64,000 bases of DNA from Amycolatopsis thermoflava N1165 (GCF_000473265.1 NZ_KI421511.1:8084151-8148150), one strand, 5' to 3'; positions 24,280 through 33,415 are shown, counted from the stretch's first letter. Made by a program: numbers and translations. Notes: a model not told the origin generated them from the letters alone.

Positions 24280-25887
24280 TCAGGAGCCGATCCCGGTCAG
24301 CGAACGGACCTCCATCTCGGCGTGCTTGCGCGGGTCGGCCTTGTCCTTGGACAGGATCGTGCCGAGGAAGCCGCACAGGAACGAGAACGGGATCGACACC
24401 AGGCCCGGGTTCTTCAGCGGGAACCAGTGGAAGTCCACGCCCTTGATGATCGAGTCCGGCGAACCCGACACCACCGGCGAGAAGATCACCAGCACCAGGC
24501 ACGCGCCGAGGCCGCCGTAGATGGCCCACAGTGTGCCGGTGGTGTTGAACCGCTTCCAGAACAGGGAGTACAGCAGCGTCGACAGGTTCGCCGAGGCCGC
24601 GACCGCGAACGCCAGCGCGACCAGGAACGCGATGTTCTGGCCGTTGGCCAGGATGCCGCCGATGATCGCCAGCACGCCGATCCCGATCGCGGTGAAACGC
24701 GCCACCCGCACCTCGTCGACCGGGTCGGCGTGGCCGCGCTTGAAGATGTTGGCGTACACGTCGTGGGCGAAGGACGCCGAGGCGGTCAGCGTCAGGCCGG
24801 CCACCACCGCCAGGATCGTGGCGAACGCGACCGCCGCGATGATGCCCAGCAGCAGGGTGCCGCCGATGTGCAGCGCCAGCAGCGGCGCCGCGGAGTTCTC
24901 GCCACCGGGCGCGGCCTTGATCTGGTCGGTGCCGACCAGCGCGGCCGCGCCGAAGCCGATGACCAGGGTGCACAGGTAGAACACGAACATGCAGGCGGTG
25001 GCCCACACGACCGAGCGGCGCGCCTCGTGCGAGTTCGGCACCGTGTAGAAGCGCATCAGCACGTGCGGCAGCGCGGCGGCGCCCAGGATCAGCGCGACGG
25101 CCAGCGACACGAAGTCCAGCTTGGTGGTGCCGTTCGCGCCGTACTGACCGCCCGGCTCGAGCAGCTTCCCGCCCATCGGGCTGTGGTAGGCCGCCTGCGA
25201 GAGCAGGTTCGACAGGCTGAAGCCGAACTTGCCGAACAGGAACACGGTCATCAGCACCGCGGACAGGATCAGGATGCTGGCCTTGATGATCTGGACGTAC
25301 GTGGTGCCCTTCATGCCGCCGACCAGCACGTACAGCACCATGACGATGCCGACCACGGCGATGATCAGCGCCTGGCCGAGCCCGCCGTGGATGTTCAGCA
25401 GCAGCGCGATCAGACCGCCGGCGCCCGCCATCTGGGCCAGCATGTAGAACAGCGAGATGACCAGTGTCGACGTCGCGGCGGCGGCGCGCACCGGGCGCTG
25501 CTTCATCCGGAAGCTCAGCACGTCGCCCATGGTGAAGCGGCCGGTGTTGCGCAGCAGCTCGGCGATGAGCAGCAGGTCGACCAGCCAGGCGACCAGGAAG
25601 CCGATCGAGTAGAGGAACCCGTCGTAGCCGTGCACGGCGATCGCACCCGCGATGCCGAGGAACGACGCGGCCGACAGGAAGTCACCGGACAGCGCGATGC
25701 CGTTCTGCCGCCCGGTGAACGCGCTGCCCGCGGCGTAGTAGTCGGAGCGCGAGGAGTTCCGGCTGCTCACGCGGTACACGACGAACAGCGTGATGGCGAC
25801 GAAGAGCGCGAAGACGGCGATGTTCACGACCGGGTTGCTGGCCGCGGTCGCACCGCCTGCGGCGAGAACGTGGTTCATCGGGGTCAC
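24280..25887 (-). CDS. Sodium:solute symporter, acetate/monocarboxylate type (ActP-like)
   Basis: A 535-residue membrane transporter of the SSS family with about 13 hydrophobic segments. SRSDYYAAGSAFTGRQNGIA, LSGDFLSAASFLGIAGAIAV and GGMKGTTYVQIIKA are typical of ActP/MctC carriers for acetate, pyruvate or propionate. The GTG at 25887 overlaps the upstream DUF485 stop in a GTGA junction and has AGGAG four bases upstream; an ATG nine bases later is an alternative. The DUF485-SSS pair is common, but here the polyamine genes follow after only 12 bp. Whether the substrate is a monocarboxylate or something linked to polyamines is open. Confidence 0.9.
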   Translation of the reverse strand: MTPMNHVLAAGGATAASNPVVNIAVFALFVAITLFVVYRVSSRNSSRSDYYAAGSAFTGRQNGIALSGDFLSAASFLGIAGAIAVHGYDGFLYSIGFLVAWLVDLLLIAELLRNTGRFTMGDVLSFRMKQRPVRAAAATSTLVISLFYMLAQMAGAGGLIALLLNIHGGLGQALIIAVVGIVMVLYVLVGGMKGTTYVQIIKASILILSAVLMTVFLFGKFGFSLSNLLSQAAYHSPMGGKLLEPGGQYGANGTTKLDFVSLAVALILGAAALPHVLMRFYTVPNSHEARRSVVWATACMFVFYLCTLVIGFGAAALVGTDQIKAAPGGENSAAPLLALHIGGTLLLGIIAAVAFATILAVVAGLTLTASASFAHDVYANIFKRGHADPVDEVRVARFTAIGIGVLAIIGGILANGQNIAFLVALAFAVAASANLSTLLYSLFWKRFNTTGTLWAIYGGLGACLVLVIFSPVVSGSPDSIIKGVDFHWFPLKNPGLVSIPFSFLCGFLGTILSKDKADPRKHAEMEVRSLTGIGS

Positions 25888-26303
25888 TGCACTCCTGCCT
25901 GGCGGCGGACCTCGTCCACCTCGGGGTCGATCCGGCGCCGCGCGAACCGCAGGTAGGCGGCCGTGATCGCGGCGGTCGAGACGAACTGGAGGATCCCGAG
26001 GACGATCCCGACGTTGACCTCGCCGAACACCTTGATGCTCATGAAGCCGTGCGCGTACGCGGCGAGCAGCACGTAGACCAGGTACCAGAGCACGAACGCC
26101 AGGCTCATCGGGAACACGAAGCGGCGGAACCGGCTGCGCAGCGCGCTGAACTCTTCGCTGCGCTGGATCGCGACGAAGTCGGGGCCCGTCCGGCGGCGCG
26201 GGCCGGGCGGCTCGGGGGTGGTCGGGCTGCTGCCGAACAGCGGCCGCATCTGTCCCGTGTCCTCCACGGGGTTGCGCGCAGCGGTGCGGGCGACGTTCTG
26301 CAT
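25884..26303 (-). CDS. DUF485 membrane protein (YjcH-like)
   Basis: A 139-residue protein with a basic, Pro-rich cytosolic start and two membrane segments (FVFPMSLAFVLWYLVYVLLAA and VGIVLGILQFVSTAAITAAY), the DUF485 pattern, including the R-R-x-F-x-F-P entry to the first helix and a closing RFARRRIDPE. DUF485 proteins accompany ActP-type symporters, as yjcH does actP in E. coli; their role is unclear. The ATG at 26303 is chosen for GGGAGG five bases upstream; earlier in-frame starts lack this. First gene of the inferred five-gene minus-strand operon. Confidence 0.85.
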   Translation of the reverse strand: MQNVARTAARNPVEDTGQMRPLFGSSPTTPEPPGPRRRTGPDFVAIQRSEEFSALRSRFRRFVFPMSLAFVLWYLVYVLLAAYAHGFMSIKVFGEVNVGIVLGILQFVSTAAITAAYLRFARRRIDPEVDEVRRQAGVQ

Positions 26304-27058
26304 CTCTGCCTCCCGGCGAGCGAGCGAAGTCGGCGAAAATCCTTCGGGAGCGCACATGCTAACTACGCCGACCTGCGCCTCCGACATCGGAGGACCTCTT
26401 CAGAGTGAAGCGGGTCTGCGACACCCGGACGGGTTAATCCGCTGATCGGGCGAAAGGCGGGCGGGATTCGGCCGAAGCACGTAACCGGCTGTGAACTGGC
26501 GCGGGGTGCCGTCCCCGGAAGGGGTAAGGGGCGTCAGGGCGCGCAACACCGCGGCGGTGGTGGGAAAACGCTGGCCAATGGCGGTGACCGGGCAGAAATC
26601 CACATCACAGCGAAAGCCACAAGATCGGGCGGTATTAGGCCGCGCCACCACGGCGCGTCTGCACGGTCGGTGCGGATTTTCCGGTTCATCCCAGTAAACT
26701 CTGGGCTAAGTGGGTGACAGGTCCACGGTGTGGGCGTGCCCTCCCGTAACCACGCACCCCGCTTGTGTCGCCCTGACAAGGCATTTCGCGTAAACCCCTT
26801 GTCACCAGCGGTATTTCCGCAGGTCAGCACCGCCGGATTCGGCGGGCTTCGGCTGAGCCCGTTTGGTGTACGCTTCCGGGGCCACGCTGACTCGCTGTGA
26901 CCGAGCGTAAACCGGTGTTGTGCGCGACATCGTGCACACCGCATGATGCACCGGCAACGGCGCCGGGCCGGTCCGGCGGGACGGCGGGCGGCCGGGACAG
27001 CGCCGTCGGCTGGGGCTGCAGGAGAAGCGACGAAGTTCCACCCGTGATGAGGAGAGCC
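26304..27058. other. Long divergent intergenic region
   Basis: About 755 bases between the divergent DUF485 and conservon genes. I found no convincing protein-coding frame with a ribosome-binding site, no tRNA and no recognised riboswitch. It does contain an 8-bp inverted repeat, TGACAAGG (26774-26781) with CCTTGTCA (26797-26804). Promoters for both operons must lie here. The length is unusual for this otherwise compact window. Confidence 0.5.
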
Positions 27059-27154
27059 ATGCGGTTGAGGCCACGCGGTGCCGTCGCCGTGCGCTCCGGC
27101 ACGGGTCCGGCCCACCACGCACAGCAGACGCCGGACAGGGAGTCACCTTCGTGA
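27059..27154 (+). CDS. Short upstream ORF coupled to cvnA
   Basis: A possible 31-residue basic peptide beginning MRLRPRGAVAV. AGGAG lies four bases before the ATG, and its TGA overlaps the cvnA GTG start as GTGA. That geometry is typical of translational coupling, so it could act as a leader that controls cvnA translation. It has no recognisable domain, and chance cannot be excluded in GC-rich DNA. Confidence 0.35.
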   Translation: MRLRPRGAVAVRSGTGPAHHAQQTPDRESPS

Positions 27155-30100
27155 CCGTTGCAGGACAGGGCCAAGTGCCTGTGGGACAGCTCCTCGGCCA
27201 GCAACCGAAGGAGCCGTCGAAGTGGGCCACGCTCACGCGCTGGCGGGACTGGCGGCTCTCCGCCAAGCTCGCCGCCGTGTCGCTGGTGCCCATCGTGGTC
27301 GCCCTGGTGCTGGGCGGGATCACGATCGGCAACCAGGTCGAACGCTCCGGCAACTACGAGCGGATGAACCGGCTGGTCGAGCTGAACGGCGCGGTCCGCA
27401 CGCTCGTCGACGCGCTGCAGCAGGAGCGCACCGAGACCGCGGCGCTGCTCACGCAGGGCACGGTCGGCAGCTCGCCGCAGCTGGACGCCGCCCGCAGGCT
27501 GGTGGACGAGGCGACCGGGCCGGTCAGCAGCGCCACCGGGCACGCCGCGGACGCCGACGACGGTGTCCGCGCGCCCGGCGAAGCCGCGCAGGCCGCGGTC
27601 GGACGGCTCCCGGAGGTCCGCCGCCAGGTCGCCGAGGGCCGCCTCGACGCGGTGCAGGCGCTGGCGGCCTACAGCGAGATGACCGAATCGCTGATCGGGC
27701 TGGACACCGCGCTGGTCGCAGGCATCGGCGACGACGCCATCGGCGGCACGCCGAGCGCGCTGCACGACGTGCTGGTGGTGAAGGAGGAGGCGTCCACCGC
27801 GCAGTCGCTGCTCGGCTACGGCATCGCGCGCGGCAACCTCACCCCGAGCCAGCTCAACGACCTGCGCACGGCCGAGCTGCGGCTGACCGACCGGCTCGCC
27901 GACTTCCGTGCCGCGGCCAGCTCCGCGCAGGAGGCCCAGTTCGACCGCTCCGTCATGGGGCAGGACTTCAACACCCGCAGCCGCCTGGTGAACGGCGTGC
28001 TCGCGGCGGAGGGCGCCTCGGTGCCCAGCGCGCTGCGCGGCATCTCGGCCCAGCAGTGGACCGCGGTGTCGGCGTCGGTGATCGCCGCGTTGAACACCGT
28101 GAGCGACAGCCTGGGCGACGAGCTCACGACCACCTCCGCGGACCTGGCGGACAGCGCGGGCACCGACGCGGGCCTGCTCGCGGTGCTGCTGTTCCTCGCG
28201 CTCGTCGTCACCGCCGCGGTCGTCATCCTCATCACCCGCCAGCTGCTGCAGTCGCTGCGGATGCTGCGCGCCGGCGCACTGGACGTCGCGGACCGGCAGC
28301 TACCGGCCGCCGTGCAGAACATCCAGGAGGGCCGCGAGCAGAGCACCGATGTGCAGCCGCTGTCGGTCGGCACCACCGACGAGATCGGCGAGGTGGCCAA
28401 GGCCTTCGACGCGGTGCACAGCCAGGCGCTGCGGCTCGCGGTCGAGCAGGCCAACATGCGCACCGGCTACAGCAGCGTGTTCGTCAACCTCTCGCGCCGC
28501 AGCCAGAGCCTCGTGCAGCGGCAGCTGCAGCTGATCGAGCGGCTGGAGCGGGACGAGGAGGACGCCGACCAGCTCGCGACGCTGTTCCAGCTCGACCACC
28601 TCGCGACCCGCATGCGGCGCAACAACGAGAACCTGATGGTGCTCTCCGGCGCCGAGCCGGGCCGCCGCTCCGGCCAGCCGGTCACCACCTCCGACGTGCT
28701 GCGCGCGGCGGTGTCGGAGATCGAGCAGTACCAGCGCGTCGTCGTGCAGACGCCGCCGGAGGCCCGCATCGTCGGCTTCGCGGCGAGCGACCTGATGCGC
28801 CTGGTCGCCGAGCTGCTGGACAACGCGACCGCGTTCTCCGCGCCGGAGACCCAGGTGACGGTGACGACCCGCGCCGCCGACCACGGCGGTCTGGTCATCG
28901 ACATCATCGACCAGGGCATCGGCATGAACGAGGCCGAGGTCGCCGAGGCCAACGCCCGGCTGACCGAGGCGGGCACGGTCGACCTCGCGACCTCGCGGCG
29001 CATGGGCCTGTTCGTGGTCGGCCGCCTTGCCGGGCGCCACGACATCGGCGTGGTCCTGCACGGCGGCAAGGACATCGTGGGTGTGCGGGCGACCGTCACC
29101 GTGCCCGCAGACCTCGTGATGGACCTGCCCGCGCCCGCCCCGGCCCGGCCGGACCCGTCGACCGCGCTGCCGCGGCGGCGCACGGTCAACGGCGCCGGGC
29201 GGCCGGAGGCGCTGGCGAACTTCGGCCAGGCGCCGACGCCGGGCGACGGGGCGAGCAGCCCGTCCTGGACGCAGAACGGGCACTCGGGTGTCTTGCCGCC
29301 GCGGCCGCCGTCGGACCTGGAGATCTCCGGTACCGCGTTGTTCACGCCGATCCCGGCGGAGGGGGAGGAGCCCGCGGCGCCCGCGCCCGCTCCTGTTGCC
29401 GAGGTGCCCGCCGAGCCGGAGCCGGAGCCGGAGCCCGCGCCGGGCGAGCTGCCGAGCGGCAAGGCGTTGTTCACGGCGAACAGCAGCCCGCTGTCGGAGT
29501 GGTGGAGCTCGGCGGCGAACGAGCCGAAGCCCGCGACGCCGCCGCCGTCGCGCCGCGAGACGACGCCGATCTTCGACGAGACCCTGTCGGCCTGGTTCCG
29601 CAGCGACGACCCGCCGGCCGCCGCTTCGAAGACTGCCGAGTCCACTTCGGACAAGGCGGAGAGCGCGCCGGGCGACAAGGCGGCCAGCGGCTGGGACTTC
29701 GCGGTCGACGAGAACTGGCGCGCGGTCCAGGCGGCGTCCCAGGTGGAGCCGAAGACGTTCACGGATGCGGGCCTGCCGAAGCGCCGCCGTGGCGAGCAGT
29801 TGCTGCCCGGCAGTGCCGCGGCGGAGACCCCGGCGCCGAACCCGCAGCGCGAGATCCCGGTCCGCGACCCGGCGGACGTGCGGGGCCGGCTGAGCAGCTT
29901 CCAGCGCGGCGTGAACAGGGCCCGCCACGCGAAGCGCGACCAGCCCGAAGGCGCTGCGGTGCCGGAAAGCGCTGCCAGCGCGGAGGGCACTGCGGCGACT
30001 ACGGCGAGCGAGGCCTCGTCGGGGGCTGAGCAGGGTGGGCTGCCGCGCCGTCAGCCGCGCCCGGGAGCTGCTGCCGCGGACTCGGCGAAGGACCCGCGCC

Positions 30101-31647
30101 CCGGCGCTGCTGCCCCGGATTCGGCGGAGGAGCGGAAGCCGCGCCCGTCGGCGGAGGCTCCCCAGCTGGACAGCGGCCTGCCCCAGCGCCGCCCGAAGCC
30201 CGGCGCCTCGGAAAGCGCCCAGCCCGCGGCCGCGCCGGAGACCGGCCAGCCGCGGCGGGAGCCGAAGGCGGCGGGTTCGACGGATGCCGGCTTGCCGCGC
30301 CGCGAGCCGAAGGCGGCCGGGTCGACGGACGCCGGCCTGCCCCAGCGGGAGCCGAAGGCCGTCGGCGGCTCGGGCACGGAAGGCGCGAAGCCCAGCCAGC
30401 CCGAAACAGCGGACAACGGCCTGCCCCGGCGCCAGCCGAAAACGGCCGAGCCCCGCGCGGCGAAGTCCACGGACGACACGCTGCCGCAACGCGAGCCAAA
30501 GGCGGCGGGTTCGTCGGACGCGGGCTTGCCGCAGCGCGAGCCCAAGGCGGCGGGTTCGCCGGACGCCGGCCTGCCTCGGCGGGAGCCGAAGGCGGCGGGT
30601 TCGCCGGACGCGGGCTTGCCCCAGCGCGAGCCCAAGGCGGCGGGAGCGACCGACAGCGGCTTGCCGCGGCGCCAGCCGAAGGCCGCCGCGCAGGCCTCGG
30701 AGACCGAGCGCACCCAGTCGAAGGAGCCCGCAGCCCAGGCCGAGCCGGGCCTGCCGCAGCCGAAGACTGCGGAAGGGACCGAGTCAGGCCTGCCCCAGCG
30801 GCAGTCCAAGGACGCCGCCTCGCGCAGCGAGACGAAGCCGGCGGGCGGCTTGCCGCAGCGGCAGCCCAAGCCCGCTGACAGCGGGCTGCCTCAGCGGCAG
30901 TCGGCTTCGGCTCAGGCCGAGAGCGGTCTGCCTCAGCGGCAGTCCAAGGACGAGGCGCAGCCGGCAAGTGGCTTGCCTCAGCGGCAGCCCAAGTCCGCTG
31001 ACAGCGGCCTGCCCCAGCGGCAGTCGGCTTCGGCTCAGGCCGAGAGCGGTCTGCCCCAGCGGCAGTCCAAGGACGAGGCGGCCTCGCGCAGCGAGGCGCA
31101 GTCGGCCGGTGGCTTGCCTCAGCGGCAGCCCAAGCCCGCCGACAGCGGCCTGCCCCAGCGGCAGCCCCGCGCGGACAGCGGCACCGGGCTCTTCCAGAGC
31201 GAGGGCACGGGCCTCTTCCAGCGGCCCGGCGGCACCAGCGACGGCACCGGCCTCTTCCAGCGGCCGGGACCCGCGCCGGACACCCCGGCCGAGCCGCAGC
31301 CGCACAGCCAGCAGCCGCAGAGCGAGCAGCGGCAGGGCGACGCCGTGGCAGGCGGCGACGGCGCCTGGTCGTTCGCCTCGGACGAGAGCTGGGCCGCGGT
31401 GCAGACCGTCTCCTCGTCGCCGCCCTCGAACTTCACCGCGGCCGGGCTGCCCAAGCGGCGCCGCGGTGAGCAGTTGCTGCCCGGCAGCGCACTGGCCCCG
31501 GGGGCCCCCGCCCCGGCGCCGCGGACACGTCGTGACCCGCAGGATGTGCGTGGCAGGCTGAGCAGTTTCCAGCAAGGTGTTCAGCGTGGAAGGCACCGGA
31601 CCGCTCAGTCCGCCGACCCCGATCAAGGAACCATGGAGGGTGAATGA
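27151..31647 (+). CDS. cvnA: Conservon sensor kinase CvnA with expanded repeat tail
   Basis: A 1498-residue membrane sensor kinase. Membrane segments at about 39-61 and 340-362 flank an extracellular nitrate/nitrite-sensing-like helical domain. A HAMP region, the CvnA dimerisation segment (QLQLIERLERDEEDADQL, then LDHLATRMRRNNENL) and an HATPase domain follow (N box LVAELLDNATAFS near 551, G box DQGIGMNEAE near 587). Beyond about 680 the protein is low-complexity. A conserved tail module (W848 to about 930, with AGLPKRRRGEQLLPGS and DVRGRLSSFQRGV) is followed by about 20 copies of GLP(Q/R)R(Q/E)(P/S)K (963-1340), three GLFQ repeats, and a second tail module from W1406. GTG at 27151 has AGGGAG upstream. 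It overlaps cvnB by four bases. Confidence 0.93.
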   Translation: MTVAGQGQVPVGQLLGQQPKEPSKWATLTRWRDWRLSAKLAAVSLVPIVVALVLGGITIGNQVERSGNYERMNRLVELNGAVRTLVDALQQERTETAALLTQGTVGSSPQLDAARRLVDEATGPVSSATGHAADADDGVRAPGEAAQAAVGRLPEVRRQVAEGRLDAVQALAAYSEMTESLIGLDTALVAGIGDDAIGGTPSALHDVLVVKEEASTAQSLLGYGIARGNLTPSQLNDLRTAELRLTDRLADFRAAASSAQEAQFDRSVMGQDFNTRSRLVNGVLAAEGASVPSALRGISAQQWTAVSASVIAALNTVSDSLGDELTTTSADLADSAGTDAGLLAVLLFLALVVTAAVVILITRQLLQSLRMLRAGALDVADRQLPAAVQNIQEGREQSTDVQPLSVGTTDEIGEVAKAFDAVHSQALRLAVEQANMRTGYSSVFVNLSRRSQSLVQRQLQLIERLERDEEDADQLATLFQLDHLATRMRRNNENLMVLSGAEPGRRSGQPVTTSDVLRAAVSEIEQYQRVVVQTPPEARIVGFAASDLMRLVAELLDNATAFSAPETQVTVTTRAADHGGLVIDIIDQGIGMNEAEVAEANARLTEAGTVDLATSRRMGLFVVGRLAGRHDIGVVLHGGKDIVGVRATVTVPADLVMDLPAPAPARPDPSTALPRRRTVNGAGRPEALANFGQAPTPGDGASSPSWTQNGHSGVLPPRPPSDLEISGTALFTPIPAEGEEPAAPAPAPVAEVPAEPEPEPEPAPGELPSGKALFTANSSPLSEWWSSAANEPKPATPPPSRRETTPIFDETLSAWFRSDDPPAAASKTAESTSDKAESAPGDKAASGWDFAVDENWRAVQAASQVEPKTFTDAGLPKRRRGEQLLPGSAAAETPAPNPQREIPVRDPADVRGRLSSFQRGVNRARHAKRDQPEGAAVPESAASAEGTAATTASEASSGAEQGGLPRRQPRPGAAAADSAKDPRPGAAAPDSAEERKPRPSAEAPQLDSGLPQRRPKPGASESAQPAAAPETGQPRREPKAAGSTDAGLPRREPKAAGSTDAGLPQREPKAVGGSGTEGAKPSQPETADNGLPRRQPKTAEPRAAKSTDDTLPQREPKAAGSSDAGLPQREPKAAGSPDAGLPRREPKAAGSPDAGLPQREPKAAGATDSGLPRRQPKAAAQASETERTQSKEPAAQAEPGLPQPKTAEGTESGLPQRQSKDAASRSETKPAGGLPQRQPKPADSGLPQRQSASAQAESGLPQRQSKDEAQPASGLPQRQPKSADSGLPQRQSASAQAESGLPQRQSKDEAASRSEAQSAGGLPQRQPKPADSGLPQRQPRADSGTGLFQSEGTGLFQRPGGTSDGTGLFQRPGPAPDTPAEPQPHSQQPQSEQRQGDAVAGGDGAWSFASDESWAAVQTVSSSPPSNFTAAGLPKRRRGEQLLPGSALAPGAPAPAPRTRRDPQDVRGRLSSFQQGVQRGRHRTAQSADPDQGTMEGE
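30037..31170 (+). repeat. Coding repeat array in the cvnA tail
   Basis: This stretch encodes about 20 copies of a GLPQRQPK-like unit spaced irregularly by Ala/Ser/Asp/Glu-rich linkers. At the DNA level 30877-30957 and 31000-31080 are near-identical 81-base copies 123 bases apart, which indicates recent expansion by tandem duplication or slippage. The reading frame is kept throughout. Confidence 0.8.
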
Positions 31648-32084
31648 CCACGCCGCAGCCACAGAACCAGTTCGGATGGCTGGTCAATGATTTCGCCGAG
31701 CGTGTGCCTGGCGTGGCGCACGCCGTGGTCGTTTCGGCCGACGGCCTGCTGCTGACCGCTTCGAACCGGTTGCCGCTCGACCGCGCCGACCAGCTCGCCG
31801 CGGTGGCCTCCGGGCTCGTCAGCCTGACCCAGGGCGCGGCGCGGTGTTTCGAGGCCGGCGCGGTCAACGAGACCGTCGTGGAGATGGAGCTCGGGATCAT
31901 GATCCTGATGTCCATCAGCGACGGCTCCTGCCTGGCGGTCCTGGCCGCCCCGAACTGCGACATCGGCCAGGTCGCCTACGAGATGACCATGCTGGTCGAC
32001 CGGGTGGGCCAGATCCTCACCCCCGAACTGCGGGCTCAGCTGCAGGGGGCCGCGGGGCCCCTGATCGGTGAACCGGTGGGATGA
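31644..32084 (+). CDS. cvnB: Conservon roadblock/LC7 protein CvnB
   Basis: A 146-residue cytosolic protein with one roadblock/LC7 domain: FGWLVNDFAERVPGVAHAVV, SADGLLLTAS and a long central helix DRADQLAAVASGLVSLTQGA are the family pattern. Such proteins resemble MglB and act on the partner small GTPase, here CvnD, as regulator or GAP. Its ATG overlaps the cvnA stop as ATGA, and the order cvnA-cvnB-cvnC-cvnD is the standard conservon order. Confidence 0.95.
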   Translation: MTTPQPQNQFGWLVNDFAERVPGVAHAVVVSADGLLLTASNRLPLDRADQLAAVASGLVSLTQGAARCFEAGAVNETVVEMELGIMILMSISDGSCLAVLAAPNCDIGQVAYEMTMLVDRVGQILTPELRAQLQGAAGPLIGEPVG

Positions 32085-32091
32085 TGCCGAC

Positions 32092-32823
32092 ATGACCACG
32101 GGATCCGAGAGTGGCTCCCCGACGTCCGGCGGTGAACCGGAGCCGACGTTCGCCGACGTGATGAACAGCTTCAGCCTCGACTCCGGGCGCGGCCGCCGGA
32201 AGCGCAAGAAGCAGCGCGACCAGCAGCCCGGGAACGACACGGCGGAAGCCCCCGAAGCACCACAGGCCGAGCAGGCGCCGCCCGCGCCGCAGCCGACGCC
32301 GTCGCCGCAGCCGGCACCCGCTCCGCCGCCCCAGCCGGAGTACCCGGCCCGGCCGGCGAGCCTGTTCGACTCCTCGCCGGGCAGCGGGTTCTTCGAACCC
32401 GTCCAGCCCGCCCAGCCGTCGCGGCCCGTGCCGTTCCGGCGCGAGGAGCCCGAGATCCACCCTGCCGAGGAGACCGCCGTGGTGCGCCCGTACGCGCTCA
32501 CCGGCGGCCGCACCAAGGCCCGGGTCGCCCTGGAACTGGAGACGCTGATCTCCGTCCAGGACGCCGTCCTCGCCCGGCTCGACGCCGGAGCGTTGACGGT
32601 GCAGTTCGAGCACCGCTCGATCATGGAAGAATGTCGGACACCGCGGTCGGTTGCGGAGATCGCAGCGCTGCTGCGGGTCCCGATCGGCGTGGCCAGAGTC
32701 CTCATCAGCGATGCCGCCGATGCCGGGCTGGTCACGGTGCACCGCACTATGTCGACCAACGACGACGCCGAGGCGCATCTCATGTTGATGGAAAGGGTGT
32801 TGAGTGGACTCCGTCGGCTTTAA
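32092..32823 (+). CDS. cvnC: Conservon DUF742 protein CvnC
   Basis: A 243-residue protein. The first 130 residues are disordered and Pro/Gln/Ala-rich with a basic patch RGRRKRKKQR. The C-terminal 110 residues are the DUF742 domain: VVRPYALTGGRTKARVALEL, then a winged-helix-like SVAEIAALLRVPIGVARVLI and ending in the short helix MERVLSGLRRL. DUF742 proteins are obligate conservon components that bind the membrane kinase complex. The ATG at 32092 lies seven bases after the cvnB stop; a GTG at 32068 is an alternative. The unusually long N-terminal tail parallels the expanded CvnA tail. Confidence 0.92.
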   Translation: MTTGSESGSPTSGGEPEPTFADVMNSFSLDSGRGRRKRKKQRDQQPGNDTAEAPEAPQAEQAPPAPQPTPSPQPAPAPPPQPEYPARPASLFDSSPGSGFFEPVQPAQPSRPVPFRREEPEIHPAEETAVVRPYALTGGRTKARVALELETLISVQDAVLARLDAGALTVQFEHRSIMEECRTPRSVAEIAALLRVPIGVARVLISDAADAGLVTVHRTMSTNDDAEAHLMLMERVLSGLRRL

Positions 32824-33415
32824 GGCACCGCGGCAGACCGCGCCGCAGACCATGACCTCGGCCAAGATCGTGGTGGCCGGTGGCTTCGGTGCCGGCAAGA
32901 CCACCTTCGTCGGCTCGGTCTCGGAGATCGTGCCGCTCACCACCGAGGCGATGATGACCGACGCGAGCCGCGGCATCGACAACCTCGACCAGACACCCAA
33001 CAAGGCCACCACCACCGTGGCCATGGACTTCGGCCGCGTGTCCCTGGACAGCGACCTGATCCTGTACCTGTTCGGTACGCCGGGTCAGCAGCGGTTCTGG
33101 TTCATGTGGGACGACCTGGTGAAGGGCGCGATCGGCGCCGTGGTGCTCGCGGACACGCGGCGGCTCGCGGACTCGTTCGCGCCCGTCGACTTCTTCGAGG
33201 ACCGCAGGCTGCCCTACATCATCGGCGTCAACACCTTCGACGGTCAGCTCCACCACGAGCTGAGCGACGTGCGCGAGGCGCTGGCGATCGACGAGAGCAT
33301 CCCGATCGTGCGCTGCGACGCCCGCGACCGCGAGTCGACCAAGCAGACGCTGATCACGCTGGTCGAGTACGCGATGCGGCAGTGGATCGCGATGCGCGCC
33401 GCCGGCACGCGCTGA
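32804..33415 (+). CDS. cvnD: Conservon small GTPase CvnD
   Basis: A 203-residue Ras-like/MglA-related GTPase. The P-loop is VVAGGFGAGKTTFVGS, the switch region contains TTTVAMDFGRV, G3 is LFGTPGQQRFWFMW, and the guanine-base motif is the variant VNTFDG in place of NKxD, as is usual in this family. It is the output switch of the conservon. Its GTG start overlaps cvnC by 20 bases. No cytochrome P450 gene (cvnE), present in some conservons, follows; the operon ends with a hairpin. Confidence 0.95.
   Translation: MDSVGFKAPRQTAPQTMTSAKIVVAGGFGAGKTTFVGSVSEIVPLTTEAMMTDASRGIDNLDQTPNKATTTVAMDFGRVSLDSDLILYLFGTPGQQRFWFMWDDLVKGAIGAVVLADTRRLADSFAPVDFFEDRRLPYIIGVNTFDGQLHHELSDVREALAIDESIPIVRCDARDRESTKQTLITLVEYAMRQWIAMRAAGTR

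Noticed and set aside
22909-25956. A 1015-codon plus-strand open frame across the polyamine and symporter genes
   Set aside because: Shadow of the minus-strand genes: no ribosome-binding site, no motifs, and a His/Arg/Gln-rich composition typical of reverse-complement translation.
26400-26697. Small coding frames in the DUF485-cvnA gap
   Set aside because: No ribosome-binding sites, no recognisable protein features and overlapping frames on both strands; treated as non-coding.
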